A DNA stretch of 64,000 nucleotides from Lysobacterales bacterium (GCA_027067055.1 JAMOMK010000101.1:1-64000); one strand, 5' to 3'; positions 46,231 to 55,906 are shown, counted from the first letter of the stretch. The notes: generated by a model from the sequence alone, not told the origin. Translations and numbers: made by a program.

Positions 46231-47226
46231 TCATCTACCACATTGTTCATTAGCAGAAGAAAGTATTTCTGCAACAACGGTTGCTATTTCTGAAATCTGT
46301 ACTTGATAAGTTGTTCCTGTTAATTGCTCGTATGCTGGTACAAAAGAGCGCAAGTGATTTCTTGAACCGCATAACAATTTATCATAAGTTGCCAAAATAT
46401 CAGCAGGCATAGTCTCATCATCCTCAAATGCCATCAAGTCCACTATGTCTGTCTCCTCAACCAAAGCGGCTGCAAGATAAGCATCACTTAGTGAAGTAGA
46501 ACCCATATCAATTAATGCATCATACAAAGCTTGTAGATCAGAGTTGTTAAATGTTCCCTCAACTCCTGTTGATGAGTCAGGAACATTGTAGATATTCATT
46601 AGGTTTAACACGGAATCCATGTGCTGTTGTTCACTACTTGCGATGCTTGAAAATATATTTTGACCGTAGTCTCTGTTGAATTTCAAGTAAACATCACGTG
46701 CTAGTTTTTCTTCTTCACGCATAAAGGCAAGGCTTTGCTTAGCAACTGAATCTTGTGCTCCAGTATCTTCATGGCAGCTTAGTCCGTCAGTAAATGTCAA
46801 ACGGGTTAGTTGTACAGAACCTGTTCCATAGTTGCTATCATTAGATGAGTATTGCATAGTGCCAATGTTGCAGTCGGTAAAATCAATGGTAACTGTACCC
46901 CAGTCGGTTCTAATGACATCAGACTCAACAAAATTAGTATCCCAACCTGCTCCAGATGTAATTTGCATAGGAATGGTTAATGTTTCTATGCCATAGTCAA
47001 AAGGCTGTGATCCAACCAACCACATTTGTTCTCCATTTAAGTACCCATACCACGTAACAACAAAGTTGGGCTGATCATTAACTCGGGCAATGTTAACAAA
47101 AATCCCTTGCCCTGAGGCACCTGCAATCCAAGCACCGCTGACACCGGGTTGTAGTTGGATATTAGCATTTGCTGAAAATGCCAATAATAAGCTCGTTAAT
47201 AATACTGTTTGTATAACTGTTTTCAT
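46231..47226 (-). CDS. Exported DUF2202 (ferritin-like) protein with beta-rich N-terminal module
   Basis: 331 residues from ATG 47226 (AAGGTG upstream). A signal peptide ends at SANA. Residues about 25-150 form a beta-rich module (GAWIAGASGQGIFVNIA, then WGTVTIDFTDCNIGTM, then RLTF). Residues about 165-325 are DUF2202: MREEEKLARDVYLKF and SSEQQHMDSVLNLM give the two E-ExxH halves of a di-iron four-helix bundle. It may store iron or use oxygen/peroxide. The operator at 47331 sits at its predicted promoter, and the dihaem peroxidase follows 67 bp later. Confidence 0.85.
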   Translation of the reverse strand: MKTVIQTVLLTSLLLAFSANANIQLQPGVSGAWIAGASGQGIFVNIARVNDQPNFVVTWYGYLNGEQMWLVGSQPFDYGIETLTIPMQITSGAGWDTNFVESDVIRTDWGTVTIDFTDCNIGTMQYSSNDSNYGTGSVQLTRLTFTDGLSCHEDTGAQDSVAKQSLAFMREEEKLARDVYLKFNRDYGQNIFSSIASSEQQHMDSVLNLMNIYNVPDSSTGVEGTFNNSDLQALYDALIDMGSTSLSDAYLAAALVEETDIVDLMAFEDDETMPADILATYDKLLCGSRNHLRSFVPAYEQLTGTTYQVQISEIATVVAEILSSANEQCGR

Positions 47227-47330
47227 AATAATCACCTTAATATAAGTAAGTTCTAATTTAGTGTTTTCTAATATAACAAATGCCGTGTTAATAATTTGTT
47301 AGTTTCTCTATATTTATTTTTTATTTTGTA

Positions 47331-47379
47331 AGTGAATGTTCACTTACTTCTAATATACTCAATAAATTTGGTATTGCAA
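47331..47379 (-). promoter_or_regulatory. Promoter and palindromic operator of the DUF2202/peroxidase operon
   Basis: On the minus strand TTGCAA (47379-47374), 16 bp and TATATT (47357-47352). The operator GTAAGTGAATGTTCACTTAC (47328-47347) begins 4 bp after the -10 and covers the start point. Its 9-bp arms are perfect, making it the best of the three copies in the window. Confidence 0.7.
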
Positions 47380-47428
47380 GGTAAAATATGAAAAAAACTT
47401 AATATATTAGTGTTTGCTAATGTATGGA

Positions 47429-47704
47429 TCATATTTCGCCACAATCAATCAATGGTAGCACCCAATACTTGAGTTTGAATCGTCCTCCTAAATGACTAAA
47501 AGCCTCAAGTAAATCGCCAAGATCATTAGAATCATGAACAATATCCAAACGGTAGAAGTCTTTATACCCTTCTACCTGTTCTTTAATGTCATATTGTGCA
47601 TGTTTTCGACTGAATCCATAGGCATTATACAAAGTGAATCCAGTAATATTTTCTAAGTTTAAAACCACATCAACGGCATCATCTTTGATGGATTTATTGA
47701 TCAT
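47429..47704 (-). CDS. DUF3240 (GlnB-like fold) protein of a metal efflux operon
   Basis: 91 residues from ATG 47704; the longer frame to 47860 lies inside the RND gene. DUF3240 proteins are small PII-like proteins encoded beside heavy-metal RND pumps. Seen here are the ferredoxin-like pattern DDAVDVVLNLENITGFTLYN and the C-terminal WVLPLIDCGEI. It lies 19 bp after the pump gene on the same strand and probably modulates the pump or signals metal load; the exact role is unknown. Confidence 0.75.
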   Translation of the reverse strand: MINKSIKDDAVDVVLNLENITGFTLYNAYGFSRKHAQYDIKEQVEGYKDFYRLDIVHDSNDLGDLLEAFSHLGGRFKLKYWVLPLIDCGEI

Positions 47705-47723
47705 TATTGTTATGAGTTGTTGA

Positions 47724-50700
47724 TTACACACGGCTTTTGCCCTCAAGTTTGTAGTAAAAGATAGGCAACAAATACAATGTTGCGATAGTTGAGGTAAATA
47801 AACCTCCGATAACCACAATCGCCAGTGGTTTTTGAATTTCAGCACCTGGTCCTGTGGCAACGACTAATGGCATTAAGCCAAACATGGCAGTGGTTGCAGT
47901 CATTAAAATAGGACGCAAACGATCACCTGCTGCATTTGATACTAATTTAAACAAGTCTTTGCTTTTGTATTTGACCGATTCGATGTGCGATAACATGACC
48001 ACGCCATTTAGTACGGCAACACCCAACAAGGCAATAAAGCCGATAGAAGCAGGTACTGAAACATATTGTCCACTGACAAACAAGCCCAAGATGCCACCCA
48101 TTAAGGCAAAAGGAATATTGGCGAGAATCAACCCTGCCTTGGCTAATGAGTTGAACGTTGAAAAGAGAATAATCACAATCAAAAATAAAACTAACGGAAT
48201 AACGGTTAGCAGATTGTTTGTGGCTCTGATTTGATTTTCAAATTCACCACCATAGACCACATAATATCCACTGGGTAATTTCAACTCGGCATTGACATTT
48301 TGTTGTAGCTCTTCGACAAAGCCGACCATATCTCGTCCTGTTACATTGGTGGCAACAACGGCAAAACGTTCCGCATTTTCACGTTCGACAAGAGCAGGAC
48401 CAACCTTTAAAGTAACATCAGCGATGTCTTTTAAACGTAAAGTTGTACCATCAGGCATGATAACCATCAATTTTTCTAACTCTTTGATAGATGAAATTTC
48501 TCCCGAATTAGATTTATTGGCAAACATAATTGGAGTTTTGATTTTGCCTTTAATTATTTCTGCCGCTTTAAAACCATCAACTTGAATATTTAAAAAATGC
48601 GACAACTCGGCAACACTCATGCCAAATTGACTAGCCAATTCAGGTTTTAATACAACATTGAGGTAATCTCCACCTTCGATTATGGTAGTTTGTACATCGA
48701 CACTCCCTTGGGTTTTCTTAACAATCAATGAAATATCATGGGCAATTTCGGACAACTGTGTGATATCAGCACCAAAGACTTTGGCAGTAACCGCACCTGT
48801 AGAGCCTGTTAACATTTCGGATACTCGCATCTGAATTGGTTGGGTAAAGCCAAAGTTGATGCCAGGAAACTCAACTAAAATTTGACGAATCTTACCTTCA
48901 ATTTCTGATTTTGTTGCCACTTCCCACGTGTCACGCGGTTGAAGTTCCATAAAAACATCGGTTTCATTGAGGCTCATGGGATCAAGGCCCAACTCATCAG
49001 AACCGACACGGGCAACGATTTGTTTAATCTCAGGAACATTCGCCAATAAAGCCTTTTCAATTTGTTTATCCAAATCAAGTGACTCTTTGAGTGAAATGGT
49101 TGGTGATTTTTCTAGTTGCACAATAATATCGCCTTCATCCAAAACAGGCATAAATGTTTTGCCTAAAAAGGTGTACAAAACACCACTGACGATTAAGACA
49201 ATAACAAAAACAATCATGGTTAATGAAGGCGCTTTGAGTACCTTGTCCAGAGTGTTGGTGTAAGCCTGTTGTAATTTAACCAAATAACCCGGTGTATCTA
49301 AATTTTTGTTACTAATAAAAAAGGAAGCCAGTACTGGAATAACGGTTAATGAAATCACCAAGGCTGAACACATGGCAAAGACAATGGTTAAAGCCACTGG
49401 TGAAAATAATTTGCCTTCGAGTCCTGTTAGACTTAATAGTGGTACAAACACCATAATTACGATAACTGTTCCTGAAAAAACGGGAGCAGCAATGGCTTTG
49501 CTGGCACGGTACATCAGATGCATACGTGGTAAGTTTGTGTTTTTGCTGAGTTGGGAGATGATGTTTTCAACCACTACGACCGAAGAATCCACAATCATGC
49601 CAATGGCAATCACTAAGCCGCCTAAACTCATTAAATTAGCTGACAAGCCAAATTGATACATTAAAAAGAAGGTGATAATCACGGCAATGGGAATAGAGGT
49701 GGCAACCACCATTGAAGCACGGATATTGCCCAAAAATACTGCCAATAACACAATTACCAATATAATTGCCTGAATTAAGGCTGAGGTAATGGTGTCAACG
49801 GCAGTTTCGATTAGATTTTTGCGGTTATAGAAAATATTGAGATGCGTGCCTTCTGGTAAAGTTTTTTCAATTTGGTTGAGTTTTTCGACAACACCATCAA
49901 CCACTTGAGCTGTGTTGGCATTTTTTAAAGCAACGACCAAAGCCTCGGTAGTTTCGTGCCCGTCTTTTGTTACGGCTCCATAGCGGACTAATGAGCTGTA
50001 TGAAATTTCTCCAACATCTTTTAAGTGATACAGCTTGCCATTGTCGTTTTTCACCACCAAATTAGAAACATCATTGATGTTTTGAAAACGCCCTTGGGTT
50101 CGAATAATAAGAGATTCAGTGCCCACATTAATGCGTCCAACACTGCCATTAATATTAGCAGAATCCAAATGATTTTGTATATCATCAATGCTGATATTGG
50201 CATTGGACAATGCGATAGCATCGGGCGAAAACTGGATAGTTTTAGTTTCACCACCCAAGACATTAACATCGGCTACGCCTTCAACCGTTCGCAAAAGGGG
50301 GCGAATCTGCCAATCCAAAATATATTTACGCTCGGTAATTGAAAGCGATGGATTTTCAATGGTGAACATAAACATTTCGCTCAAAGGCGTGCTCATGGGA
50401 GCAAGCCCACCCTCAACATTAGCAGGCAGTTGATCCCAGATACTGAGCAAACGTTCATTCACTTGTTGTCTTGCCCAATAAATATCTGTACCTGCTTGAA
50501 AATCAAGCGTGATTGAAGTAATTGCGTATTTTGTGGTTGAACGCAAGATGTCTTTTTTTGGAATGCCTAAGAGTTCGGTTTCAACCAAAGTGGTGATTTG
50601 TGACTCAATTTCTTCAGCCGTCATCCCGGGTGCTTTGATTATGATATTGACCTGTGTGGTAGAAATATCGGGAAAAGCATCAATGGGAATATTCTTCCAA

Positions 50701-50789
50701 GCATTAATACCCAAAGTAATAAGTACCCCAAACACAACCAGTACAAAGACCCGTTGGGTGAGTGAAAAGCGAATGATTTTATCTAACAT
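47724..50789 (-). CDS. Heavy-metal-type RND efflux pump, CzcA/CusA-like inner-membrane subunit
   Basis: 1021 residues with 12 membrane helices and two large periplasmic loops. FSLTQRVFVLVVFGVLI starts the protein. The helix 4 motif is MSLGGLVIAIGMIVDSSVVV followed by VENI, closer to the CusA/HME group than to the CzcA DFG type. I could not identify the CusA methionine triad securely, so the metal (Cu/Ag or Zn/Co/Cd) is open. It is coupled to the adaptor by a TAATG overlap. Proton-driven export from periplasm and cytoplasm. Confidence 0.92.
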   Translation of the reverse strand: MLDKIIRFSLTQRVFVLVVFGVLITLGINAWKNIPIDAFPDISTTQVNIIIKAPGMTAEEIESQITTLVETELLGIPKKDILRSTTKYAITSITLDFQAGTDIYWARQQVNERLLSIWDQLPANVEGGLAPMSTPLSEMFMFTIENPSLSITERKYILDWQIRPLLRTVEGVADVNVLGGETKTIQFSPDAIALSNANISIDDIQNHLDSANINGSVGRINVGTESLIIRTQGRFQNINDVSNLVVKNDNGKLYHLKDVGEISYSSLVRYGAVTKDGHETTEALVVALKNANTAQVVDGVVEKLNQIEKTLPEGTHLNIFYNRKNLIETAVDTITSALIQAIILVIVLLAVFLGNIRASMVVATSIPIAVIITFFLMYQFGLSANLMSLGGLVIAIGMIVDSSVVVVENIISQLSKNTNLPRMHLMYRASKAIAAPVFSGTVIVIMVFVPLLSLTGLEGKLFSPVALTIVFAMCSALVISLTVIPVLASFFISNKNLDTPGYLVKLQQAYTNTLDKVLKAPSLTMIVFVIVLIVSGVLYTFLGKTFMPVLDEGDIIVQLEKSPTISLKESLDLDKQIEKALLANVPEIKQIVARVGSDELGLDPMSLNETDVFMELQPRDTWEVATKSEIEGKIRQILVEFPGINFGFTQPIQMRVSEMLTGSTGAVTAKVFGADITQLSEIAHDISLIVKKTQGSVDVQTTIIEGGDYLNVVLKPELASQFGMSVAELSHFLNIQVDGFKAAEIIKGKIKTPIMFANKSNSGEISSIKELEKLMVIMPDGTTLRLKDIADVTLKVGPALVERENAERFAVVATNVTGRDMVGFVEELQQNVNAELKLPSGYYVVYGGEFENQIRATNNLLTVIPLVLFLIVIILFSTFNSLAKAGLILANIPFALMGGILGLFVSGQYVSVPASIGFIALLGVAVLNGVVMLSHIESVKYKSKDLFKLVSNAAGDRLRPILMTATTAMFGLMPLVVATGPGAEIQKPLAIVVIGGLFTSTIATLYLLPIFYYKLEGKSRV

Positions 50790-51811
50790 TATTCGCCCCC
50801 AAGTCCCATCAGAACACCTTGGACAGCAGCAACGGAAGTGGAAAGCACTTCTTTATTGTGTAGATCAGTTGCGGAATCAACAAAATAAACTTTGTCATTG
50901 GAGTCCATTATATCAACAGCGACAGGCTGTAAATTAAGTCCTTGTTTTAATAAAATATAAGTCGCTCTATCAATAGTGAAAACACTGGATTTAGGTACCC
51001 TAAAAGCACTGGTAGCTAAATGTGGAATGACTCGAATGGTTTGCCCAAAAGATAATTTGCATTGTCTAGAGATAGGCTTACTCCAGGCTTTTAGAAAATA
51101 TCCTTCGGAAACTTGACTGACTTCATCAATTTCGATTTTACAGTTTTGGGTTTCGAAAGATTTAAGCTTTTTGGCATCATCCACACCGATGTATGCTTGA
51201 ACACGCAAAGAATTTATCGGTAACACTTGCCCTAATTTTAACTCACCTGCACTGATGCTTTCTGAATCTGGATAGAAAAAATAACCATCAAGCGGGGATT
51301 TAATAATGATTTCATCTTCAGATTTAATCGAATGAATCAGCTCATTAAAGTGACGATAGTGACCGTATTCAATTTTATTTTCAAAATAGTTTTGTGAAAT
51401 AGTGAGCCACTTGTCATTGCTGATGCTTTTTTGCTTGAATAGTTTTTTGTTTAAATCGTAACGGCTTTTGGCTAAATCATACAAAGCTTTTGCTGATTCG
51501 AATTGCTCCATAAAATGATGCACTTCGCTGCCTGATAAAGACATTACTGCTGTTCCTTGCTTGACTTGCTCACCATTTTTGACCAAAAACTCGTGGCGTT
51601 GTGGTTCAAAAGGCGCAACCAATTGAAAAGCTTCACCTGTTTTGTGTGTAACCAGTGCTTTGATTGGGCGTAATGCCAAAGAATCCACTTGCACGATGGA
51701 TGAATATTTGAGGTTTAACTGACCTAAATCTTCTATTTTTAATGTTTCTTGTGCGTTAAGAGATAAACTTAATGCGGTTAATGCTGAAAAAAATATGTTT
51801 TGGAAGTTCAT
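50789..51811 (-). CDS. RND periplasmic adaptor (CusB/CzcB-like)
   Basis: 340 residues with a signal peptide (LSLNA). Lipoyl domain halves VAPFEPQRHEFLVKNGEQVK and IIKSPLDGYFFYPDS, a helical hairpin between them, and beta-barrel/membrane-proximal domains after. It bridges the inner-membrane pump and the TolC-like duct. It overlaps both neighbours by 1-4 bp. It lacks the N-terminal metal-binding extension of some CusB proteins. Confidence 0.87.
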   Translation of the reverse strand: MNFQNIFFSALTALSLSLNAQETLKIEDLGQLNLKYSSIVQVDSLALRPIKALVTHKTGEAFQLVAPFEPQRHEFLVKNGEQVKQGTAVMSLSGSEVHHFMEQFESAKALYDLAKSRYDLNKKLFKQKSISNDKWLTISQNYFENKIEYGHYRHFNELIHSIKSEDEIIIKSPLDGYFFYPDSESISAGELKLGQVLPINSLRVQAYIGVDDAKKLKSFETQNCKIEIDEVSQVSEGYFLKAWSKPISRQCKLSFGQTIRVIPHLATSAFRVPKSSVFTIDRATYILLKQGLNLQPVAVDIMDSNDKVYFVDSATDLHNKEVLSTSVAAVQGVLMGLGGE

Positions 51812-52974
51812 AGCGTTGCTCCGACCAGCTGGTTTTGCCTTGATTGGTTTTGGTTGATATAAAGTTGGTTCAGTTCGCCTTGGTGAATTGAAGCGATAAG
51901 TTCAATCATGCGTTGAAAAAATAAGCCTTGATTGAGTTCGTTATTTTTGCGCAGTTGTTCTAATTTATTAAAAATTTGTTTGGTTTTTTGTGCTTGTTGT
52001 TCAAGCAATCCTTGTTTCTTGCTCAGGAATTGATGTTCGCCACGCAGTTGAGAAAACTGAGTTTTAAAAGACCTCTCAAAAGTAATCAACTGGTTGGATA
52101 AGATGTTTTGCTGCTGTAACCAGCTAGAACTATCGGCTTGAGTTTTGTTTTTTGATAAGCCGATAGGCATTTCGATTCCCACACCATATTGTCTGTCATT
52201 CGCACCTATTGCTTTAATGTCTAAAGCTGTCAAAGAAACATTAATCGGATTGTTGGCTTTTCCAGTCAGTTGATACTGCAAGTCTGCTTGTTGCAGGGAC
52301 ACCTGCAACTGTTGAACCATCGGGTGTTTAGCAAAGATTAATTGTTCATCCTCAATACCATTCTCATAAAAATTGTCAGGTATTTCAGAAACACCAGTGA
52401 TGTCATAAAATTGTGTGAGTCGCAGTTGTGCTTGTTGATTAAGTTCCAACATGAGTAGTTGTGCATCCAATAGTTGCTTTTCAACAAACAATAAATCTAA
52501 GTTTGAACCGCCTGATTGAACCAGTTGAGTTAATCGTGCTTTTTGTTTGTTAAGCCAATCCAGTTTACTTTGTTCAATTTCACCTTTCTTTTGAGCAATT
52601 TTGTATTGCCAAATGGTTTCACGAATAAGTCCTGATACAAACAGGGCTTTATTTTGTTTGGCAATAGAAACCAATGTTTGTGTTTGAGTAAATAATTGCT
52701 TATCCAAATTTTTACGTGCGCGAGATTTGAAAGGTAAGTTAAGACTTAATTCATATTCATCAGCACCTAACTTATTGTCACTTTGCAATAAAGAAAACCC
52801 CGTTGTTGGCAAACCAACTAACCAATTTGAAACCTCATTAATTTCTTGGGTTGAATCAAATTGACTGGCTTTAAGTCGATTTAAGCTTTCAGCTAACAAT
52901 TGTTGCGAAGAAAAAGTTTCTCCAGCATTAACAAAAGAGCTCAAAACTAAACTAAATAGAATAACTTTTTTCAT
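51808..52974 (-). CDS. TolC-family outer-membrane duct (CzcC/CusC-like)
   Basis: 388 residues with a signal peptide (SFVNA). The protein is almost all coiled-coil helix with Gln-rich segments, in two similar halves, as in TolC-like trimers; short beta segments such as LSLNLPFKSRARK mark the barrel. First gene of the czcCBA-like operon (TolC-adaptor-pump-DUF3240). ATGA overlap with the adaptor gene. The 158-bp gap to the divergent LuxR gene holds its promoter. Confidence 0.83.
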   Translation of the reverse strand: MKKVILFSLVLSSFVNAGETFSSQQLLAESLNRLKASQFDSTQEINEVSNWLVGLPTTGFSLLQSDNKLGADEYELSLNLPFKSRARKNLDKQLFTQTQTLVSIAKQNKALFVSGLIRETIWQYKIAQKKGEIEQSKLDWLNKQKARLTQLVQSGGSNLDLLFVEKQLLDAQLLMLELNQQAQLRLTQFYDITGVSEIPDNFYENGIEDEQLIFAKHPMVQQLQVSLQQADLQYQLTGKANNPINVSLTALDIKAIGANDRQYGVGIEMPIGLSKNKTQADSSSWLQQQNILSNQLITFERSFKTQFSQLRGEHQFLSKKQGLLEQQAQKTKQIFNKLEQLRKNNELNQGLFFQRMIELIASIHQGELNQLYINQNQSRQNQLVGATL

Positions 52975-53132
52975 GAGACTATACTTTTTAAATAATTAGA
53001 GCGACTATATTAGTTGTTTCTAATATTCAAAGAATCAGGCAATTGTCTTATTTGGTAAATTAAACCAAAGTTTCCATAGGGCATTTGTACCAAAAGCAGT
53101 AAAATGAGGCAAAAATAATATAAAATTGGAAA

Positions 53133-53642
53133 ATGAAAGATAAAATAGTTGCTGCCTGCCTATTGCTGATAATGGTACTTAATACATTAGATGTGATTAC
53201 TGATATTTCTTTAAAAGTACCCTTGTGGCATATTATAGAAGAGGCCATGATAGTGATTTTTTCAGGGTCATTGGCTGGTTATTTAATCTGGGATACGCGT
53301 CGAACAACCAAAGAGTTAAATTCATTGTCCAGTTCTTTAAGTGAGGCAGAAGCCCATGTAAAAAAAATTACCAAACAATTTAAAGAAATTCGCCATCAGT
53401 ATTCTGAAGTCATCCATCAGCAATTCAATGATTGGAGCTTATCACAAAGTGAGCAAGAGGTAGCTATGCTAATGTTAAAAGGCATGAATTTCCATGAAAT
53501 CGCCACTATCAGAAATACCAAAGAAAAAACAGCTCGACAACAAGCTTCATCAATTTATGCCAAAAGTGGTTTACAAGGCAGGCATGAGTTATCAGCTTGG
53601 TTTATTGAGGATTTTTTAAGTAATGAAACAAACACTAATTGA
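53133..53642 (+). CDS. Membrane-anchored LuxR-type transcriptional regulator
   Basis: 169 residues. Two N-terminal membrane helices (IVAACLLLIMVLNTLDVI; AMIVIFSGSLAGYLIW), a coiled coil of about 40 residues, and a C-terminal LuxR helix-turn-helix (LSQSEQEVAMLMLKGMNFHE with IATIRNTKEKTARQQASSIY). It is divergent from the metal efflux operon and convergent with the histidine kinase, whose end it overlaps by 8 bp. It could regulate the pump, but no operator was identified with confidence. Confidence 0.85.
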   Translation: MKDKIVAACLLLIMVLNTLDVITDISLKVPLWHIIEEAMIVIFSGSLAGYLIWDTRRTTKELNSLSSSLSEAEAHVKKITKQFKEIRHQYSEVIHQQFNDWSLSQSEQEVAMLMLKGMNFHEIATIRNTKEKTARQQASSIYAKSGLQGRHELSAWFIEDFLSNETNTN

Positions 53643-54951
53643 GCCTAATTACTACTTGTAAACCTCCTAATTGTGATTTTTGGAATGTAATTTTACCATT
53701 GTATAGCTCAATGATATCCTTAACAATTGCAAGCCCCAAACCCGTTCCATCACTATGGCTGTCGACTCGTGTCCCTCTTTGAGTCAGAAAATCAAGTTGG
53801 TTTTTATCACAGCCTTCACCATCATCTTCAATACTGATTGTTATACCATCCTTTGAATTAACCTGACAAATAATTTGTGATTTTGACCATTTAAAGGCAT
53901 TGTCCAAAAGGTTGCCAAATACTTCAAGCATGTCATTTCTATCAGCTTGTATTTCGCAGTTTGCATCAATGATTAGTTGCACATCACGGTGCTTTTGAGG
54001 GTAAACCCGTTTTAATACATCAACCAATAAAGAGATTTCTTCCTGTACTTTAAACACATGGCCATGAATACCTGCTCCCATCATTTTGGCTCTTTTGAGC
54101 TCACTTTCGCTTAATAGGTAAATTTTGTTCACTTGGGAGATTAGCTCTTTTTTAACTTTGGGCAAGGCCTTTAGCTGTTCGGACTCAGCAAGATTCACCA
54201 ACAATGTTAACGGGTGTTTTAAGCTGTGGGCTAAGTTGCCTGTGGCTTTTCGCGACCGTTGCAATTGTTTGCTTAGTAGTTGCAGTAGATGATTAATTTC
54301 CTTGATTAATGGGTTGAGTTCTAACGGTGCTTGAGTGGAAAGTTGAGAAATCTTACCTTCAGCCAATTGTTGCAATTCAGTTTTAATTTGGGATAAGGGC
54401 AGTAAGGCGCGTTTTATCATTAACCTTTGTAAAAGCAATGACAGGAGTAATACTATAAGCGCGGTGATAGTAAAATAAAGGTTGAATTGACGAATGGCGA
54501 TTAACAATTCGCTGCTGTCTTCAGCGACAGTGAGTGTGATTTTTTGACCAAATCGTTCAAACGCCATGCTTAACTGCACCAGTGGTTGTTTGTTGGGCCC
54601 GATAAAATCTTGAACCAATCGCTGCCCCGTTTCCAACGGTGTTTGGGTTAAGCTTTCGTCCCATAATGAATGAGAACGAAGCAATTGAGTTTTAGTTTTT
54701 ATAATAAAATAATGCCCCGAAAAAATGCGTTGATAAATATGCCCAACTTGTAAATTTTTCAGGGCGATTTCAGCGTTGTTTTTTACTTCCAAGCTTGCTA
54801 AAACAGCCTCTGCATCGTGTTGCAAGCGGCTCACCATCATGTTCTTATTAATCGTGGTGATGTAATTGTTGGCAATCCACCACAAAACGACTACCAAAAC
54901 GACAAGACTACCCGTCAAGCTAAAATTCAACTGGTTACGTAAGGATTTCAT
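53635..54951 (-). CDS. Sensor histidine kinase (QseC/PhoQ-like)
   Basis: 438 residues. Two membrane helices (LVVLVVVLWWIANNYIT and FTITALIVLLLSLLLQRLMI) enclose a periplasmic sensor of about 120 residues. A HAMP-like linker, HisKA with NLAHSLKHPLTLLVNL (phospho-His in SLKHPL) and a HATPase domain with NLLDNAFKW and EDDGEGCD, GTGLGLAI follow. The ATG of its gene overlaps the response regulator stop. It is the last gene of a cytochrome operon, so it probably senses redox or a cation. Confidence 0.93.
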   Translation of the reverse strand: MKSLRNQLNFSLTGSLVVLVVVLWWIANNYITTINKNMMVSRLQHDAEAVLASLEVKNNAEIALKNLQVGHIYQRIFSGHYFIIKTKTQLLRSHSLWDESLTQTPLETGQRLVQDFIGPNKQPLVQLSMAFERFGQKITLTVAEDSSELLIAIRQFNLYFTITALIVLLLSLLLQRLMIKRALLPLSQIKTELQQLAEGKISQLSTQAPLELNPLIKEINHLLQLLSKQLQRSRKATGNLAHSLKHPLTLLVNLAESEQLKALPKVKKELISQVNKIYLLSESELKRAKMMGAGIHGHVFKVQEEISLLVDVLKRVYPQKHRDVQLIIDANCEIQADRNDMLEVFGNLLDNAFKWSKSQIICQVNSKDGITISIEDDGEGCDKNQLDFLTQRGTRVDSHSDGTGLGLAIVKDIIELYNGKITFQKSQLGGLQVVIRLN

Positions 54952-55619
54952 TGAGTATTTACCTTAAAAACATAACCCTGAAAACGTTTGGTTTGAATCA
55001 TTTCTTGACCAATTTTATTCCGCAATCGCTTAACATAGACTTCTATCACATTGGCATCACGTTCGTTATCGCCTTCATAGACGTATTCGATGAGTCTGTT
55101 TTTGGATAAAACCACACCTGCATGGGTCATGAAATACCACAACAATCGGTATTCAATGTGGGTTAGGGCGTGAGTTTTATTATTTTTGTTTGTCACTTCT
55201 TGTTTGTTTTCATCCAGAAATAGTCCAGCTAATGAGATGCCAGTTGAAGCATTGCCAACACTGCGGCGAATTAAAGCTTCAACGCGTGCCAGCAATTCCT
55301 GTGCATGAAAGGGTTTGCCCATATAATCATCTGCACCAAGCTTTAAGCCGTCAACTCTATCACTCCAATCGTTGCGAGCGGTTAACATTAAAACAGGAGT
55401 TTTGTTGCCTTTAGCACGCCAGTTTTCTAATACCTGTAATCCTGAGCGTTTGGGCAAACCAATATCTAATATGACTAAAGCGTATTCAATTTCATCGCCT
55501 TGAAATTCTGCATCAATACCGTTAGTGACAGTCTCAACCAAATAATTTGCTTGCCGTAAAAATGCTTTGATGTTTTTAGCCAATTCTTTATCGTCTTCAG
55601 CGAGCAATATACGCATCAA
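54948..55619 (-). CDS. OmpR/PhoB-family response regulator
   Basis: 223 residues. Receiver: LAEDDKELAKNIK (acidic pocket), phospho-Asp in LVILDIGLPKRSGL, Thr in VLMLTAR and Lys in GKPF. The winged-helix DNA-binding domain follows (HIEYRLLWYFMTHAGVVLSK, then RDANVIEVYVKRLRNKIG). It is coupled to the kinase by an ATGA overlap and to the PepSY gene upstream. Target genes likely include its own operon. Confidence 0.95.
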   Translation of the reverse strand: MMRILLAEDDKELAKNIKAFLRQANYLVETVTNGIDAEFQGDEIEYALVILDIGLPKRSGLQVLENWRAKGNKTPVLMLTARNDWSDRVDGLKLGADDYMGKPFHAQELLARVEALIRRSVGNASTGISLAGLFLDENKQEVTNKNNKTHALTHIEYRLLWYFMTHAGVVLSKNRLIEYVYEGDNERDANVIEVYVKRLRNKIGQEMIQTKRFQGYVFKVNTQ

Positions 55620-55906
55620 TCCAGTTCCTTTTTGATTATTTTACCCGTTTTGGCATTGATCTTGTATTCCCAAACTACACCTTGTTCATTCAAAATTTCA
55701 ATCTCATAGATGATTTGCTTATTTTCACGCTCCAGTTCCACTTCCAAGACTTTGCCTGGCATGGTTTTATGGTTGATATGCAGGATTTTCTCTAGGGGTA
55801 AGATTTCTCCTTTTTGCAAAAGATTATAGGCAATATCATGTTCATCAGCTTGAACTATTGAACAAGCTGAGATGTATAAAATAACAAATAAACCTAGTCT
55901 TCCCAT
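55616..55906 (-). CDS. Periplasmic PepSY-domain protein
   Basis: 96 residues. Signal peptide (ISACSIVQA), then a PepSY domain: LQKGEILPLEKILHINHK, GKVLEVELERENKQIIYEIE and YKINAKTGKIIKKELD. PepSY proteins often inhibit a protease or bind a metal/redox partner and commonly accompany two-component systems and cytochrome b561. Its ends overlap both neighbours by 4-13 bp. Confidence 0.88.
   Translation of the reverse strand: MGRLGLFVILYISACSIVQADEHDIAYNLLQKGEILPLEKILHINHKTMPGKVLEVELERENKQIIYEIEILNEQGVVWEYKINAKTGKIIKKELD

Noticed and set aside
47389-47403. Four-codon reading frame (MKKT) after a plus-strand TAATAT box
   Set aside because: Too short to support as a gene; the nearby promoter elements fit the minus strand better.
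47705-47860. N-terminal extension of the DUF3240 protein
   Set aside because: It lies inside the RND gene in another frame; ATG 47704 gives the normal family length.
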